This document shows, one piece after another, positions 44,214 to 54,239 of a DNA stretch of 64,000 bases. The DNA comes from Streptomyces sp. ISL-87 (GTDB taxonomy: Bacteria > Actinomycetota > Actinomycetes > Streptomycetales > Streptomycetaceae), in assembly GCF_018614095.1 (NCBI RefSeq), contig NZ_JAGGOY010000079.1, forward strand, positions 27,309 to 91,308, read 5' to 3'. The notes under the pieces are model-generated. The model was not told the origin of the DNA. It ran no database searches and worked only from the letters and a program-made list of their open reading frames with translations. The first letter of the stretch is position 1, and each line of letters begins with the position of its first letter. A program made the position numbers and the translations under genes.

Positions 44214-45491
44214 TCACCAGGGCAGCTCCCGCACCTGCTGAACGCACAGTACGACGAAGAGCAGTCCGGCTGCCGCCAGCATCACATTGCTCAGCAGGCC
44301 GTTGCGCCAGTCGGACGGGGTGCGTGAGGAGTTGAGCAGCCACAGCAGGGTCAGGGCCAGGAACGGCATGAAGAAGGCGCCGATCACCCCGTACACGATG
44401 ACGAGTCCGAACGGCTGGTCCAGGAAGAGCAGGCTGATGGGCGGGAAGGTGAGCCAGAGCAGGTACGCGCGGAAGGGCAGGGACTTCTCGCGGCTGGTGC
44501 CGGCCGGGGCCAGGGACGGCCGGTATTTCGTCATGAAGTCGGCGAACATCAGGCTCACCCCGTGCCACACGCCGATCAGCGAGGTGAAGGAGGTCGCGAA
44601 GAAACCCACCAGGAAGAGCTTGGCGGTCGCCGTACCGTAGCGGTCCTCCAGGATGCCGCTCAGATCGAGCAGGCCCTTGTCGCCCTTCGCGAGCGCGGCA
44701 CCGGAGGAGTGCAGGAGCTCGGCGCCGACGAAGAGCATCGCCACGACGAAGATGCCGGTGGTGACGTAGGCGACGCGGTTGTCGAGCCGCATCACCTTCA
44801 TCCAGCCCGTGTCCGTCCAGCCCTTGGCATTGATCCAGTAGCCGTACGCGGCCAGCGTGATGGTGCCGCCGACCCCGCCGATCAGGCCGAGCGTGTAGAT
44901 CATTGACCCGTCCGGCAGGACGGGCGCGAGTCCGGCGACGGCTTCGCCGAGGTGGGGCGTGACCCGGATCGCGAGGTAGACGGTGACCAGGAACATCACG
45001 CCGACCAGGACCGTCATCACCTTCTCGAAGACGGCGTACCGGTTGAACCAGACGAAGACCAGACCCACCAGGCCGCACAGCACGGCCCAGGCCTTCAGGT
45101 CCATGGTGTCCGGGAAGAGCGCGGCCAGCGGGAGGGCGCTGGAGGACATCGCGGCGGCGCCGTAGACAAAGCCCCAGACGGCGACGTATCCCACGAAGTA
45201 GACCGTGGTCCAGGAGCCGAGGCTGCGCCAGCCGTCGAAGAGGGTACGGCCGGTGGCGAGGTGCCAGCGGCCCACGGCCTCGGCGAGCGAGATCTTGACC
45301 AGGCAGCCGATCACCGCCGCCCACAGCAGGGTGTAGCCGAACTTGCTGCCCGCGATCAGCGTGGCGACGAGGTCGCCCGCGCCGACGCCGGTCGCGGCAA
45401 CGACGATTCCGGGTCCGATGGATCGCCAACTCGCCTTTCGAGAAAGGGGTTCATCGCTCTCTCCGGTGTCGATCTGGGTCGTGTCCGTCAT
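44214..45491 (-). CDS. Atypical Nramp-like transporter without the metal-binding motifs
   Basis: 425 aa from ATG 45491, about eleven helices. TM1 reads RSIGPGIVVAATGVGAGDLVATLIAGSKFGY, aligning to the Nramp GPGFLxAxAYIDPGN helix, but the metal-binding DPGN is GAGD. TM6 (YTLGLIGGVGGTITLAAYGYWI) lacks the MPH motif. The rest of the LeuT-like layout is kept. So it should not handle Mn2+/Fe2+ like MntH; related divergent Nramp clades move other ions. A possible Crp-type site lies 28 bp upstream. Its substrate cannot be inferred. Confidence 0.78.
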   Translation of the reverse strand: MTDTTQIDTGESDEPLSRKASWRSIGPGIVVAATGVGAGDLVATLIAGSKFGYTLLWAAVIGCLVKISLAEAVGRWHLATGRTLFDGWRSLGSWTTVYFVGYVAVWGFVYGAAAMSSSALPLAALFPDTMDLKAWAVLCGLVGLVFVWFNRYAVFEKVMTVLVGVMFLVTVYLAIRVTPHLGEAVAGLAPVLPDGSMIYTLGLIGGVGGTITLAAYGYWINAKGWTDTGWMKVMRLDNRVAYVTTGIFVVAMLFVGAELLHSSGAALAKGDKGLLDLSGILEDRYGTATAKLFLVGFFATSFTSLIGVWHGVSLMFADFMTKYRPSLAPAGTSREKSLPFRAYLLWLTFPPISLLFLDQPFGLVIVYGVIGAFFMPFLALTLLWLLNSSRTPSDWRNGLLSNVMLAAAGLLFVVLCVQQVRELPW

Positions 45492-45518
45492 CCTTGACCG
45501 CCTCCCGTTCACCGCTGC

Positions 45519-45532
45519 GTGACCTGGGTCAC
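45519..45532. promoter_or_regulatory. Crp-type palindrome upstream of the Nramp-like gene
   Basis: GTGACCTGGGTCAC is an inverted repeat with 6-bp arms and fits the consensus GTG(N)6GNCAC that I remember for Streptomyces Crp. It lies 28 bp upstream of the start. Function inferred from consensus only. Confidence 0.5.
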
Positions 45533-45607
45533 CAAAGCGTCTCGGCGGCCGTCGCGCAAGACCGCCTAGTTGCATGGAGCCGCCGGGCGCGATGTGCGGC
45601 CGGCCTG

Positions 45608-45946
45608 CTACTGCCGGGTCCCGGTGATCTTTCCTTCCGGAGTCAGGGTGAAGGTGGTGCCGTCCATCGTGGTGGTGCCGCGGGCCGTCCTGCCGTACGC
45701 CTCGAGCGTGATCTCCTCGGCCTTGCCCATGTGGACTCTGGCTTCGGCGGCATGTACCCAGGTGTTGACCCGCACGTGCGTCGACCAGTTGGAGACCTCC
45801 TGGTTCCGCCAGGCTCCCCAACTGCCTTCCGGGAGGAGACCCGGCGCCCTGCCCTGCCAGAAGGCAAGGGCGGCGACGGCCAGCAGAGCGGCGGCCAGGG
45901 TGAAGATCAGAGCCGGCGCGAGGGTGCGGCGACGTGAGGACGGCAC
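45608..45946 (-). CDS. Small membrane-anchored hypothetical protein
   Basis: 112 aa. One N-terminal hydrophobic segment (TLAPALIFTLAAALLAVAALAFW), followed by a soluble domain of about 75 residues (WSTHVRVNTWVHAAEARVHMGKAEEITLEAYGRTARGTTTMDGTTFTLTPEG). Probably faces outside, anchored by the N-terminal helix. No recognised domain. Confidence 0.7.
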   Translation of the reverse strand: MPSSRRRTLAPALIFTLAAALLAVAALAFWQGRAPGLLPEGSWGAWRNQEVSNWSTHVRVNTWVHAAEARVHMGKAEEITLEAYGRTARGTTTMDGTTFTLTPEGKITGTRQ

Positions 45947-46041
45947 GCGTGCCTCCTGTCGTAGAGGGCTGAAGCAGGACCGGCCGTCCAGGCCGGTCCT
46001 CAGTTAGAGGGATGTGGGGGCGAGAAGGTTCCGGGGCGGTC

Positions 46042-47454
46042 CTAGGGTTCGAGGATCGTCATCACGTCGCGCTGGACCACTTGCGGGCGGTCGGCCACGA
46101 CCGACAGGACCCACAGGCCGGGGCCGGCCGTGAGACTGCCCCGGCGCTCGCCCGGTTCCGACGCCGGCAGGACCACCCAGTCCTGTGGCTCGGCCGAGTC
46201 GTGGGCGTGCAAGGCGGCCCGTACGGTGCGGCCGCGCTCGACGCCGGTCGCCACGATGTCGAACGGCTCGCCCGCCACCGCGAACTCGGGCACCACGATG
46301 CCGAATTCGTCGTCGGCGAGGGTGTCCTTCGCCGACTTGCTGTTGTGGATGGCGTCGAGCTGGTGGCCGAACGCCTCGCCGCTGATGAGGTGGCCGTGGC
46401 GGTGGCCGTTCCACCGGGCCTCGTCCGTCCGGCGCAGTGCCCAGCGCGCGAAGGCCGACTCCGCGGGAACCGTCCCGTCGCCGGTCCACGGATCCGAGTC
46501 GTTCATGACGTAGTGGAAGTCGAGCTTCCCGCCCGCGTCCGCCGTCACCGCGTGAATGGTGGGGTGTGCCCGGCCGGCGAGGCACTGCACCTCGTACGGG
46601 AGGCTGCGGTCCGGGCTCCCCCGCAGGTTGTCCCGTAAGGCGGTCTCGAACTCCTCGTGGAAGGCGAACACGTCCTGGACGATGTCCGTCGGCAGGCCCG
46701 CGTCGATGTCCGTCAGGTGGTCGTAGTAGCCCTCGGGATAGCCGGGCCTGCGCACGGCCTCGTAGACGGGGAGCAGTTGCCCCATCGAAGGGAAGCTGCG
46801 GCACAGTTCCGTGAGCCGGTCGTTGAGGCGGCCCGCCATCGCCGCCGCGGTGCGTCCCACCAGGCCCGTGCCCACGCCGTGCCCTGTCAGGAAGCGGACG
46901 GCCTGGGCGGCGCCCCGGTGCGGGGTGCCGACCGTCACGAGCGTCCGGGCGGTTTCCCGGCCGCCGAGGACCTCCAGGTAGTACCGGGCGACCAGGCCGC
47001 CCATGGAGTGGCAGATCAGGGTGACCTTCGGGTCGTCCTCGGCCTTGGGGTAGTGCGTCCTGAACTCCTCGCTCCAGCGGCCGAGTTCGCGCTCGATGCG
47101 GATTTTGAGGTCGGCCGCGGTGAGCCTGTTGGACAGTCGCCAGTCGTACGGGAACACCACGAACTGCTCCGGGCGGACCCCGCTGAGTAGGCCGGCGACG
47201 TCCGGGTAGCCCTGCTGTGTGACCATCCCGGGCATTCCGCTCGGCCGGTGGATCAGCCCCGGGGTCTCGACCGCGTACGGCTCCTCGGGCCGCTCGTCGC
47301 CGATTCCGTCGGGCAGGCGGAGCCGCCTGATCAGTTTCTGTGGCGGCACCGCGCCGAGCAGCGCGCGTACCGACAGGTTCCAGAGATCCTTGCCGTCCCG
47401 CGTCAGGCGGGTTCCCGTGATCCCCGGTACGAAGACCACCAGGTCGTGCTTCAA
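46042..47454 (-). CDS. Lecithin-cholesterol acyltransferase-like lipase/esterase
   Basis: 470 aa. N-terminal DLVVFVPGITGTRL carries the oxyanion-hole region of the alpha/beta hydrolases. Catalytic Ser150 sits in LICHSMGGLVARYYLEVLGG (GxSxG-type HSMGG), Asp is likely in YVMNDSDPWTGDGTVP and His in NGHRHGHL. It belongs to the LCAT/PLA group found in many actinomycetes, acting on phospholipids or acyl esters; no signal peptide is visible, so it may act in the cytoplasm. The last about 110 residues form an additional beta domain. It follows the caspase-NACHT remnant on the same strand. Confidence 0.88.
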   Translation of the reverse strand: MKHDLVVFVPGITGTRLTRDGKDLWNLSVRALLGAVPPQKLIRRLRLPDGIGDERPEEPYAVETPGLIHRPSGMPGMVTQQGYPDVAGLLSGVRPEQFVVFPYDWRLSNRLTAADLKIRIERELGRWSEEFRTHYPKAEDDPKVTLICHSMGGLVARYYLEVLGGRETARTLVTVGTPHRGAAQAVRFLTGHGVGTGLVGRTAAAMAGRLNDRLTELCRSFPSMGQLLPVYEAVRRPGYPEGYYDHLTDIDAGLPTDIVQDVFAFHEEFETALRDNLRGSPDRSLPYEVQCLAGRAHPTIHAVTADAGGKLDFHYVMNDSDPWTGDGTVPAESAFARWALRRTDEARWNGHRHGHLISGEAFGHQLDAIHNSKSAKDTLADDEFGIVVPEFAVAGEPFDIVATGVERGRTVRAALHAHDSAEPQDWVVLPASEPGERRGSLTAGPGLWVLSVVADRPQVVQRDVMTILEP

Positions 47455-47523
47455 CTGACTCCTCCTTGTGTCGTCCGGCCGCCGCCCCCTCGGGTGGCGC
47501 CGGCAGGTCAGGGGCCGGCGCCG

Positions 47524-50500
47524 CTACCAGCCTGTGCGGGGCCGCCAGCCGTTGGCGCCCGGGCCGACGCCCGGGCCGCTTGTGCCCGCGCGTCTTTCCG
47601 GTCCGGGGCGGGCGTCGGGCGCCGGGTTCAGCGCCTGCGCGCCGAGCAGGATCTGGTCGCAGCGGCGGCGCCCCTGGAGGGTCAGGGTGATACCGCGGCC
47701 CTCCTCGTACACGGCCCCGGCCGCCTCGACGTCCAGCCCCCGCCAGGGCACCGTCGCCGCCTTCAGCTCCCGGCGGGTCGTCGCGTCGAACACCGAGCCG
47801 GTCAGCTCCCCGCCGCAGGCCACCAGCAGCGGGCGGTCCGGGCTGCCCGTGAAGACGAGCGCCGAGGCGCGTCCGCCCGGGTACGGGAACCGGTCCGCGA
47901 CCCAGCGCCCGCCCTTGTACCGGGCGAGGTAGATCATGTCGTCGGCCCCCCACGCCACCAGGGGGACGGACCTGCCCAGCACCTGGTGCTCGCCCAGCAC
48001 CATGGCCGCCGTACGCCGCCAGGAGTCGTCGAGCAGGGGCAGCGCCCCGTCGTGCTCCGCGCCCGCCTGCCACAGCCGGAAGCCGCGACCGGTGTCGACG
48101 CCGACCCAGGTGCTGCCGTCGGACATGGCGCGGGCGTCCAGGGCGTGGGCGACCACATCGACCTCGTCCTGGACCAGCCAGCGGCCGTTGCGCAGCCGCC
48201 GCCGCTGAACCCGCCTGCGGTCGGGGACGAACACGCTCGGCGCGCCGTCCTCCTCGACAACGAGTCCCAGACCGCGTATCTCCTCGCCGGCGTCGCCGGG
48301 CAGGGTGATGTCCTCGTACGGGGCGGCGCTCTCCAGGGCGGCGGTGAGCGACCAGACGCGTACGGTCCGGCCTGCGGCGGCGGCGACGAGCCAGGTGTCG
48401 TCGTGCCACACCGCGCGCACCGCGGTGACCGCCTCGTCCTGCCGCAGCAGCACCGGCTCCCCGCCCGCGCCGGGGTATCCGGCGACGACGGCGCGCCCCA
48501 TGACCCGGCACAGCAGCGCGGGACGGCCGGGCGGGCCTGCCGCCGGTTCCACCATGAGGCGTTCGGTGTAGCTGCGTTGCGGCTCGCGGGGCCGGGCGGC
48601 GGTCGCCGCGGCGACGTCGAGGATCCGTACGTGCGGGCCGTCGGCGACCGCGACGCGCCCGCTGCCGCGGGGGTCACAGGCCAGCGCCTGCGCATGCGGT
48701 GCCCGTGGACGGGGAACGCGCACAGCGGGCGGCCCTCCTCCGCGAGCCCGTGCACGGCCACCCGGTCGCCTTGGTGGAGGACCAGCAGGGGCTGCGTACC
48801 GAGGCGGCCGAGCGCCACGCCACGGGCGTCGGGCGATTCCACCGACAGCGCGTGCTCCACCGACCAGCCGGGGTCGGGGCGGCCGTCGCCGCCGGCGGTG
48901 ACGGCCAGCCGCCACACGTCGGTGGTGTGGCCGTCGGCGCGGGCCAGCCACGCGCCGGCGGCCGCCGGCTCACCCGCCCTCGGTGCGGGGTCCGGCAGGG
49001 CCGCGATCGCCCGGACCGGTCCGCGCCCGGTATGCGTCAGCGGTGCGGCCGGTCCGAGCAGCTGCCGTCCCACTCCGGCCGGATGGATCTGGTGGAGCTG
49101 GGTCTCGGCGCCTGGGCGGCGTGGACGGCCAGATAGGAGCGGGTGTAGGCGTCCGCCCGCCCCCACTCGGGGGCTGCGCGGGCGCGGAGCGCGTCGTGGA
49201 CCTTGAGGTGTCCGTTCTGCGGTGTGAGGCCGAGCCGTTCGAGGATGTGGGCGCCGTCCCCGGCGTGCGCGAGCCGGTACGTACCCGACTCGACGGCGAC
49301 GAGGCCGCCCTGGGCCAGGGCCAGGACGTCGCGGGTCTGGGCGCGGGTGAAGGCCCCTGCCCGGCCGTGCAGGGCGTCGGCCATCGTCACCAGGAGGGAG
49401 AGGTCGCGCAGCCCGCCTCCGTGCGCCAGGGCGAGCGGGGCGAGGATCCTGGCCGCCGGTACGGTCCCGTCTTGTTCGAGGTGGCTGATCTCCCGGCGGA
49501 CCCATTCCTCCAGTCCGGTTCCCGCCTGCCGGAGTTCGGCCTCCAGTTCGGGGCCGGACGGCGGGTGCGCCCGGCGGACGAGCTGGCCGGCGATGAGCCG
49601 GGCAACGAGGAAGAGCCCGTCGCTCTCGGCGGCGATCGCCTGTGCGGCCTCGCGCCGCAGCAGGGCGCGGCGTGCGTCCGCGTACGGGGAGCCGGGGGCG
49701 GCGAGGAGCGACTCCACGAGGGCCGTGATGTCCCGTTCGGCGTCGTCGTCCTGGTCGAGGGCGAGGGGGGCGGTGGTCTGGTCGAGTACGTCGAGGAGGC
49801 TCTCGGCGACGACCGGGTCGGCCAGCTGCCGCCGGGGCCGTGGGCGCGTCGCCACGATCACCTTCACGCCCGAGGTCTCCGCGAGCCGGTTCAGGAACTG
49901 GCGTGCGATCTCGTGCGCCTGACCCGGCATCGCCTCGTCGAGCCCGTCGAAGAGTAGGTTCAGTGCGCCCGCCTGCCGGGCGAGGGCGGCGACGGCTTCG
50001 GCGCAGCGGCTGGCGTCCAGGCCCGTCGGGGGTTTGTGCTGCATGGCGTCGAAGGTGCTCAGCGCGTCCCATACGGCCTCGACGACGGCGGGGAGGGAGC
50101 GGTCGCGGCAGGTGATCAGGGCGTGGACGGTGCCGGGCCGCGGGCAGATCTGCGGCGGCGGCTGGTGGTCGAGCCGTCGTTTGCGCCGGGCCACGGACAG
50201 CAGTCCGAGCATCGCGAGCAGGGCGGTCTTGCCGGATCCGCCGGGCCCGGTGACCACCTGCATGCCGTGCGCCGCCGTGTCGAGCCAGCGGACGAGGCGG
50301 GCCAGCGCGGCGTGCCGGCCGGTGAACTCCCGTTCCAGCGCGCCACCTTCCTGTAGCTGAAAGGGGGATTCCTGCGCCCACGGGGGCTCCGCGTCGTCGG
50401 CGAGTACGGCCGGATTTGCCCACTGTCCACGGAGGGCGGCATCGCCGTCGTCCTGGAAGTACGGGTTGTGCAGGAAGTTGTTGGGCAGGGGCCGGACCGT

Positions 50501-50936
50501 CTCGAACCCCGGCCGCTCGTCCCTGGTCTCCAGGCCTTCCGCGGCCGCTTCCTGGTCGACGGCATCGACGAGGTAGGGGACGGAGAGGTAGAGGTCGACC
50601 GGTGCATCGGCAGGGAGCGGTCGGAGACCTCGGTGTCGGGCTTGCCGAGGACGGACGACAGCCAACCCACCCAAAGACCTTCCCGGATGGTGGCGCCCAC
50701 CCCCGACGTGCCGATCACGGCGAATCCGGCGGCGGTGTCCTGGTACGCGCGGGCCACCGCGGCGCGGTCCTTGCTGACCGCCCGCCGCAGGGCCACGTTC
50801 AGGTGCCCGTGTGAGGAGCAGGCGTCGAGGACGAGGAGGGTGTGCGACGGCCGCGGGGCCGAGAGGATCCGGTCCACCAGCTCGGTGAGGGCGAAGGAGT
50901 GGTCGGGGTCGAAGCGGCTGGGGCGGACCCTGCGCA
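47524..50936 (-). pseudogene. Caspase-NACHT-beta-propeller (NLR-like) protein, truncated with three frameshifts
   Basis: Domains in reading order (right to left): a caspase-like segment (FALTELVDRIL, LLVLDACSSHGHLNVAL with the DAC(S)S catalytic Cys), then VIGTSGVGATIREGLWVG. After a frameshift near 50612 comes a NACHT NTPase with P-loop GPGGSGKTALLAML and Walker B LLFDGLDEA. After frameshifts near 49110 and 48690 there is a C-terminal WD/propeller-like region (WRLAVTAGGDG, VTAVRAVWHDDTWLVAAAAGRTVRVWSL). The N-terminus of the caspase domain is gone: at about 50936 it meets an oppositely oriented gene. Such proteins are bacterial NLR relatives, in which ligand binding to the propeller triggers NACHT assembly and protease activation, often in phage defence. 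Not functional as it stands unless the indels are sequencing errors. Confidence 0.82.
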
Positions 50937-50939
50937 ACG

Positions 50940-51577
50940 GCTCGACGCTGCGCCAGCAGTACCTGGAGGACGCCGACCCGCTCGACGCCCCGCCCTGGAT
51001 GTTCTGCAGCCTCGGCGTGAACGTGGCAGTCGAGACGGGCAAGGACGGCAAAATGCTCTTCTCCCGGCGCAGCGCCAGGGTGGCCGGCCCGAACGCCTCC
51101 CGCTGGAACTCCTCGGCCAACGAGGGCCTCGCCGCGAACCACGACCTGCCCGCGTCCGGTGAGATCAGCCTGCACCAGGTGGCGCGCCGGGCACTGCGCG
51201 AGGAGCTGGCGGTGCAGGCGTCCGACCGGGTCGACCTGGAACTGCTCGGCTTCGGCCTGGACCTGCGGAACAACCAGTGGGCGGTGTTCTTCCGGGCGGT
51301 CCTGGAGGACCTGGGCGAGGAGGAACTGCGGGCGCGCTGGAGCCGTGGCGTCGAGGACAAGTGGGAGCACGACCGCTACACGTTCACCCCGGCCGACCCG
51401 GAGTCGGTCCTCACGTTCCTGCGCGACACCCCGCTGTGGGCCCCGTGCGCCCCGGCGCTGTTCTACCTGTCCCTGGTCCGCGCGGCGGTCCGCGCGGCGG
51501 TCCGCGCGGCGGACGGTGACCCGGACGCCCGCCTGACGGTGGAGGAGGCGGAACGCCGGGTCCTGGCGCGCGGATGA
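50940..51577 (+). pseudogene. NUDIX-like domain protein, 5'-truncated
   Basis: The frame enters at about 50940 as RQQYLEDADPLDAPPWMFCSLG and continues MLFSRRSARVAGPNASRWNSSANEGLAANHDLPASGEISLHQVARRALREELAV, with a partial Nudix box (ARRALREEL), then LELLGFGLDLRNNQWAVFFRAVLED and FTPADPESVLTFLRDTP. It ends at 51577. There is no start, promoter or N-terminal domain. A tandem stretch of RAAVRAAVRAA lies near the end. The 5' part was lost at the same junction as the caspase gene. Confidence 0.72.
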
Positions 51578-51616
51578 CACCTCACCCCGTTCTCTACGGC
51601 GGTTCCGGCTCACGGC

Positions 51617-53824
51617 TCACGACGGCTGCCGTCGGCGGCCGGAGCCGCTGCGGATTCCGAAGGTGACCACGACCAGCGCGCCGAGCAGCAGGACCATGAC
51701 GCCGGTGCGGCTGGTCGCGAACTCACGGACCGCGTCGGAGGTCCTGGACCACAGGCTGCTGTCCGGTGAGGCGGCCGTCTCGCCCAGCCAGATCGATCCG
51801 TCCGGGGCGGCCGCCGGGTGGTCCCTCGACGCCTTCACGGTCTGCGGCAGTTGTGGATACAGGCTGTTCATCCGCTCGGCGCTGACCGGGGTGGTGTTCA
51901 GCTTGCTGAAGTCGACCCCGCCGAACACCATCGTGGACGTGACGACGGTGTCGCCCTCTTCGGTGGTCTGCTCGTAGGTGAACTCTCCGCTTTCGATGGA
52001 ATGAACGTAGGTGTCGAACACCTGCCGAGGCCGCCAGTCGCCCTTGAGTCTGGCCGGGCCGAGATCTCCCGAGTCGATCAGTTTGCCGAAGGAGGTCGGG
52101 TGGCCTTCCTGGTGCCGCTTGCGGATCCACTGGGCCACTATGCGGGCAAGGAAGGCGCGGCGCAGCGGCGCGTACTCCGGCGCCGTATTGACCGCCTCGG
52201 CGACTTTGGGCACCACCGTCGTCTGTTCCAGCCGCTCGTTGCGCGCGTCGCTCTCCGGATCGGCGTCGCACGACTGGGGCAATCCGGCGATGTGCTGGGC
52301 CTTCGCGTTCACCGCGAGGGTTGCTTTGAGGATGTAGAGCGACCCGCCGTCCTCGCGTACCTGGACGTCGCCGGGCACGATCCACAGCCTTGATGAATAG
52401 CACGCCTTCCCGGAGGGGCCGGTCAGTGCCTTCCAGTAACGCGCGCCGAAGTCGGTCTTGGGATCGAGGAGCTTTCCCTCTGTGCGCTTCATCTGCAGGT
52501 CTGCCTCGAGGAGCGCCCGGCCGGCGTTCGTCTGGCCGAGTTCGGTGTCCACGATCCTGTCCGGCTCATTCGGGTTGAGATTGACCCAGAACTTGTTCGG
52601 GTCCAGCACGAGCCAGGCCCTCAGGTCCGCGGCGCTGGTCGTGAGCAGGTCGAGGCCGGAGTCGATGTCCTGCTGGAGCCCTGGAGCGGCCGGTTTCGCC
52701 GAGAAGGAGTACTGCACTCCTCCGGAACCGGGGTTGTCGGACAGGTAGCGCATTTCAAGAGTGGAGAAGTCGACACCGCCGGTGTCCTTCGACGCGAGCG
52801 CCTCGGCGAGCCCGCCCGACGAGGATCCGCCCGGTGAGGAGCAGGGGGCTGCTGCCATGGGCAGCGCCGCCGCCATCACCACGACACGGCCGCTGCCCCC
52901 GCGTGTGCCTTCCCCGGGCGGGCCCGCCACCCCGGTGTCGCAGTCCGGCCGGAGTCCCAAGGTCTCCTTGCGCTTCTGCTCCTCCTTGCGGGTCTTCTCC
53001 CGGCGCAGCTGGGATGTGGCCTTGCCCATGACGTTCTGTGAGACCGCCACGGAGGCCTTGGAGTCAGGGCTTCCGCCCCGGCCGTAATAGGCGATGGCGA
53101 GCTTGCGCTGGAAGTCCTGGGTCTGTTTATTGCATTTGTTGAGGCAGGGACTGTTCTCGCTCGCGAGCCCCAGCGAAGACCGCACCAAGATCGAATCTGT
53201 CAGTGATTTGGCTGCCGCGTCACTGATGTCCTTGGACATTCTCTGGATGCTCAGCGGACCGGCGGCCCGGATGCGCGCGAGGGGGATCTGCTCGGAATGG
53301 GTACCGTGATACACGTTGCTCGTCGAAACTTCCAGCAGCTTGCCGGCCTGCTTCGCTCCGAGCTCCGCGTAGATCTCCCGGTTGTCCGCGTAATCGACGG
53401 GCTTCGCGGCGATGTTGTAATCACCTGGGATGTCGAATCCGGAATTTGCCGCATTGAGTGCATTCAGCATGTCGCTGTGGAACGTGTCCGCCCGAAACCA
53501 GGGAAGCGTCTTTTCGTCCCGCAGCCAGGAGAAGTCGAACCACTCGACCGACACGTTCCCGGGGTCGGTTCCGAACCTCATGCGAGCCGCGACGAGCCTT
53601 CGTCCCATCGGGCTTTGGAGCAGCTGCCCGGACGCCGCCTCCAACTGCTGGTCGGTGTCCAGACTCGTGCCCGGCGGCACTATGAGGCGCACACCGTTCG
53701 CGTCCGTGAAGGGCGGAGGCGTGGACTCTGCGAGCGCTCCCGGCACCCCCGGCACGAAGGCGATCAGCGCCGCGCCGAACAGTGCGGCAAGGCGTTGCCA
53801 CCGGCTATGACTAGGGATGCGCAC
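51617..53824 (-). CDS. Large exported membrane-anchored protein, unknown (operon gene 4)
   Basis: 735 aa from GTG 53824, overlapping the previous stop by 14 nt. Signal peptide LAALFGAALIAFVPGVPGALA, long extracytoplasmic part, and a C-terminal anchor (TGVMVLLLGALVVVTFGIRSGSGRRR) with a basic tail inside. A second hydrophobic stretch (VVVMAAALPMAAAP) near residue 325 sits in a Gly/Pro-rich linker. The sequence GGVDFS appears twice (GGVDFSTLEMRYLSD, GGVDFSKLNTTPVSA), suggesting two related structural units. Several Cys (CLNKC, PDCDTG, SCDAD) allow disulfides. I do not recognise a family or catalytic residues. Confidence 0.75.
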   Translation of the reverse strand: MRIPSHSRWQRLAALFGAALIAFVPGVPGALAESTPPPFTDANGVRLIVPPGTSLDTDQQLEAASGQLLQSPMGRRLVAARMRFGTDPGNVSVEWFDFSWLRDEKTLPWFRADTFHSDMLNALNAANSGFDIPGDYNIAAKPVDYADNREIYAELGAKQAGKLLEVSTSNVYHGTHSEQIPLARIRAAGPLSIQRMSKDISDAAAKSLTDSILVRSSLGLASENSPCLNKCNKQTQDFQRKLAIAYYGRGGSPDSKASVAVSQNVMGKATSQLRREKTRKEEQKRKETLGLRPDCDTGVAGPPGEGTRGGSGRVVVMAAALPMAAAPCSSPGGSSSGGLAEALASKDTGGVDFSTLEMRYLSDNPGSGGVQYSFSAKPAAPGLQQDIDSGLDLLTTSAADLRAWLVLDPNKFWVNLNPNEPDRIVDTELGQTNAGRALLEADLQMKRTEGKLLDPKTDFGARYWKALTGPSGKACYSSRLWIVPGDVQVREDGGSLYILKATLAVNAKAQHIAGLPQSCDADPESDARNERLEQTTVVPKVAEAVNTAPEYAPLRRAFLARIVAQWIRKRHQEGHPTSFGKLIDSGDLGPARLKGDWRPRQVFDTYVHSIESGEFTYEQTTEEGDTVVTSTMVFGGVDFSKLNTTPVSAERMNSLYPQLPQTVKASRDHPAAAPDGSIWLGETAASPDSSLWSRTSDAVREFATSRTGVMVLLLGALVVVTFGIRSGSGRRRQPS

Positions 53825-54239
53825 CGTGGTCTCCCGCTTGGCTTTGACCGGGGCCGGGCGCCGGCGGGGCCGTGCCCGCGGCCTGAAGGTAGTCGGTCAG
53901 CGCCTGCCCGGGCCCCGTGTCCTGGCCAGGGGAGGAGGACGACACGGTGAGCGCCGCGCCCCGTTTGAATGCCCTGGTGCCCGCGGCGGCCAGGGCGGTG
54001 ACCGCCAGGAGAGCCACGATGGTGGAACCGGCGAGCGAGGTGCCATTGGCGCACGCCCGGCTGCTGATGAAGTGAGGGTCGTTGAAATTGACTTTCAGCG
54101 ATGGTCTGTAGCCAAGGCTGACCGTGCAGGCCGACGCCTGTTGCGGGACGAGGAGCAGTATGAGGCAGGCTATGGGGACCGCTCCCGCGATGAGACAGGC
54201 TGCGCGTAAGGTCAGCGCGGTAAATCCACGGCCGGTCAT
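53811..54239 (-). CDS. Small membrane protein with two TM helices (operon gene 3)
   Basis: 142 aa. TM1 RAACLIAGAVPIACLILLLV, a 30-residue outer loop with two Cys (SACTVSLGY, SRACANG), TM2 STIVALLAVTALAAAGTRA, and a Gly/Pro/Gln-rich inner tail. Starts in an ATGA overlap with the preceding gene. Probably a scaffold or partner of the other operon products. Function unknown. Confidence 0.72.
   Translation of the reverse strand: MTGRGFTALTLRAACLIAGAVPIACLILLLVPQQASACTVSLGYRPSLKVNFNDPHFISSRACANGTSLAGSTIVALLAVTALAAAGTRAFKRGAALTVSSSSPGQDTGPGQALTDYLQAAGTAPPAPGPGQSQAGDHGAHP

Noticed and set aside
46004..48511. Very long minus ORF of 835 codons
   Set aside because: Off-frame over the LCAT gene and the propeller region; extreme Arg/Pro/Gly content.
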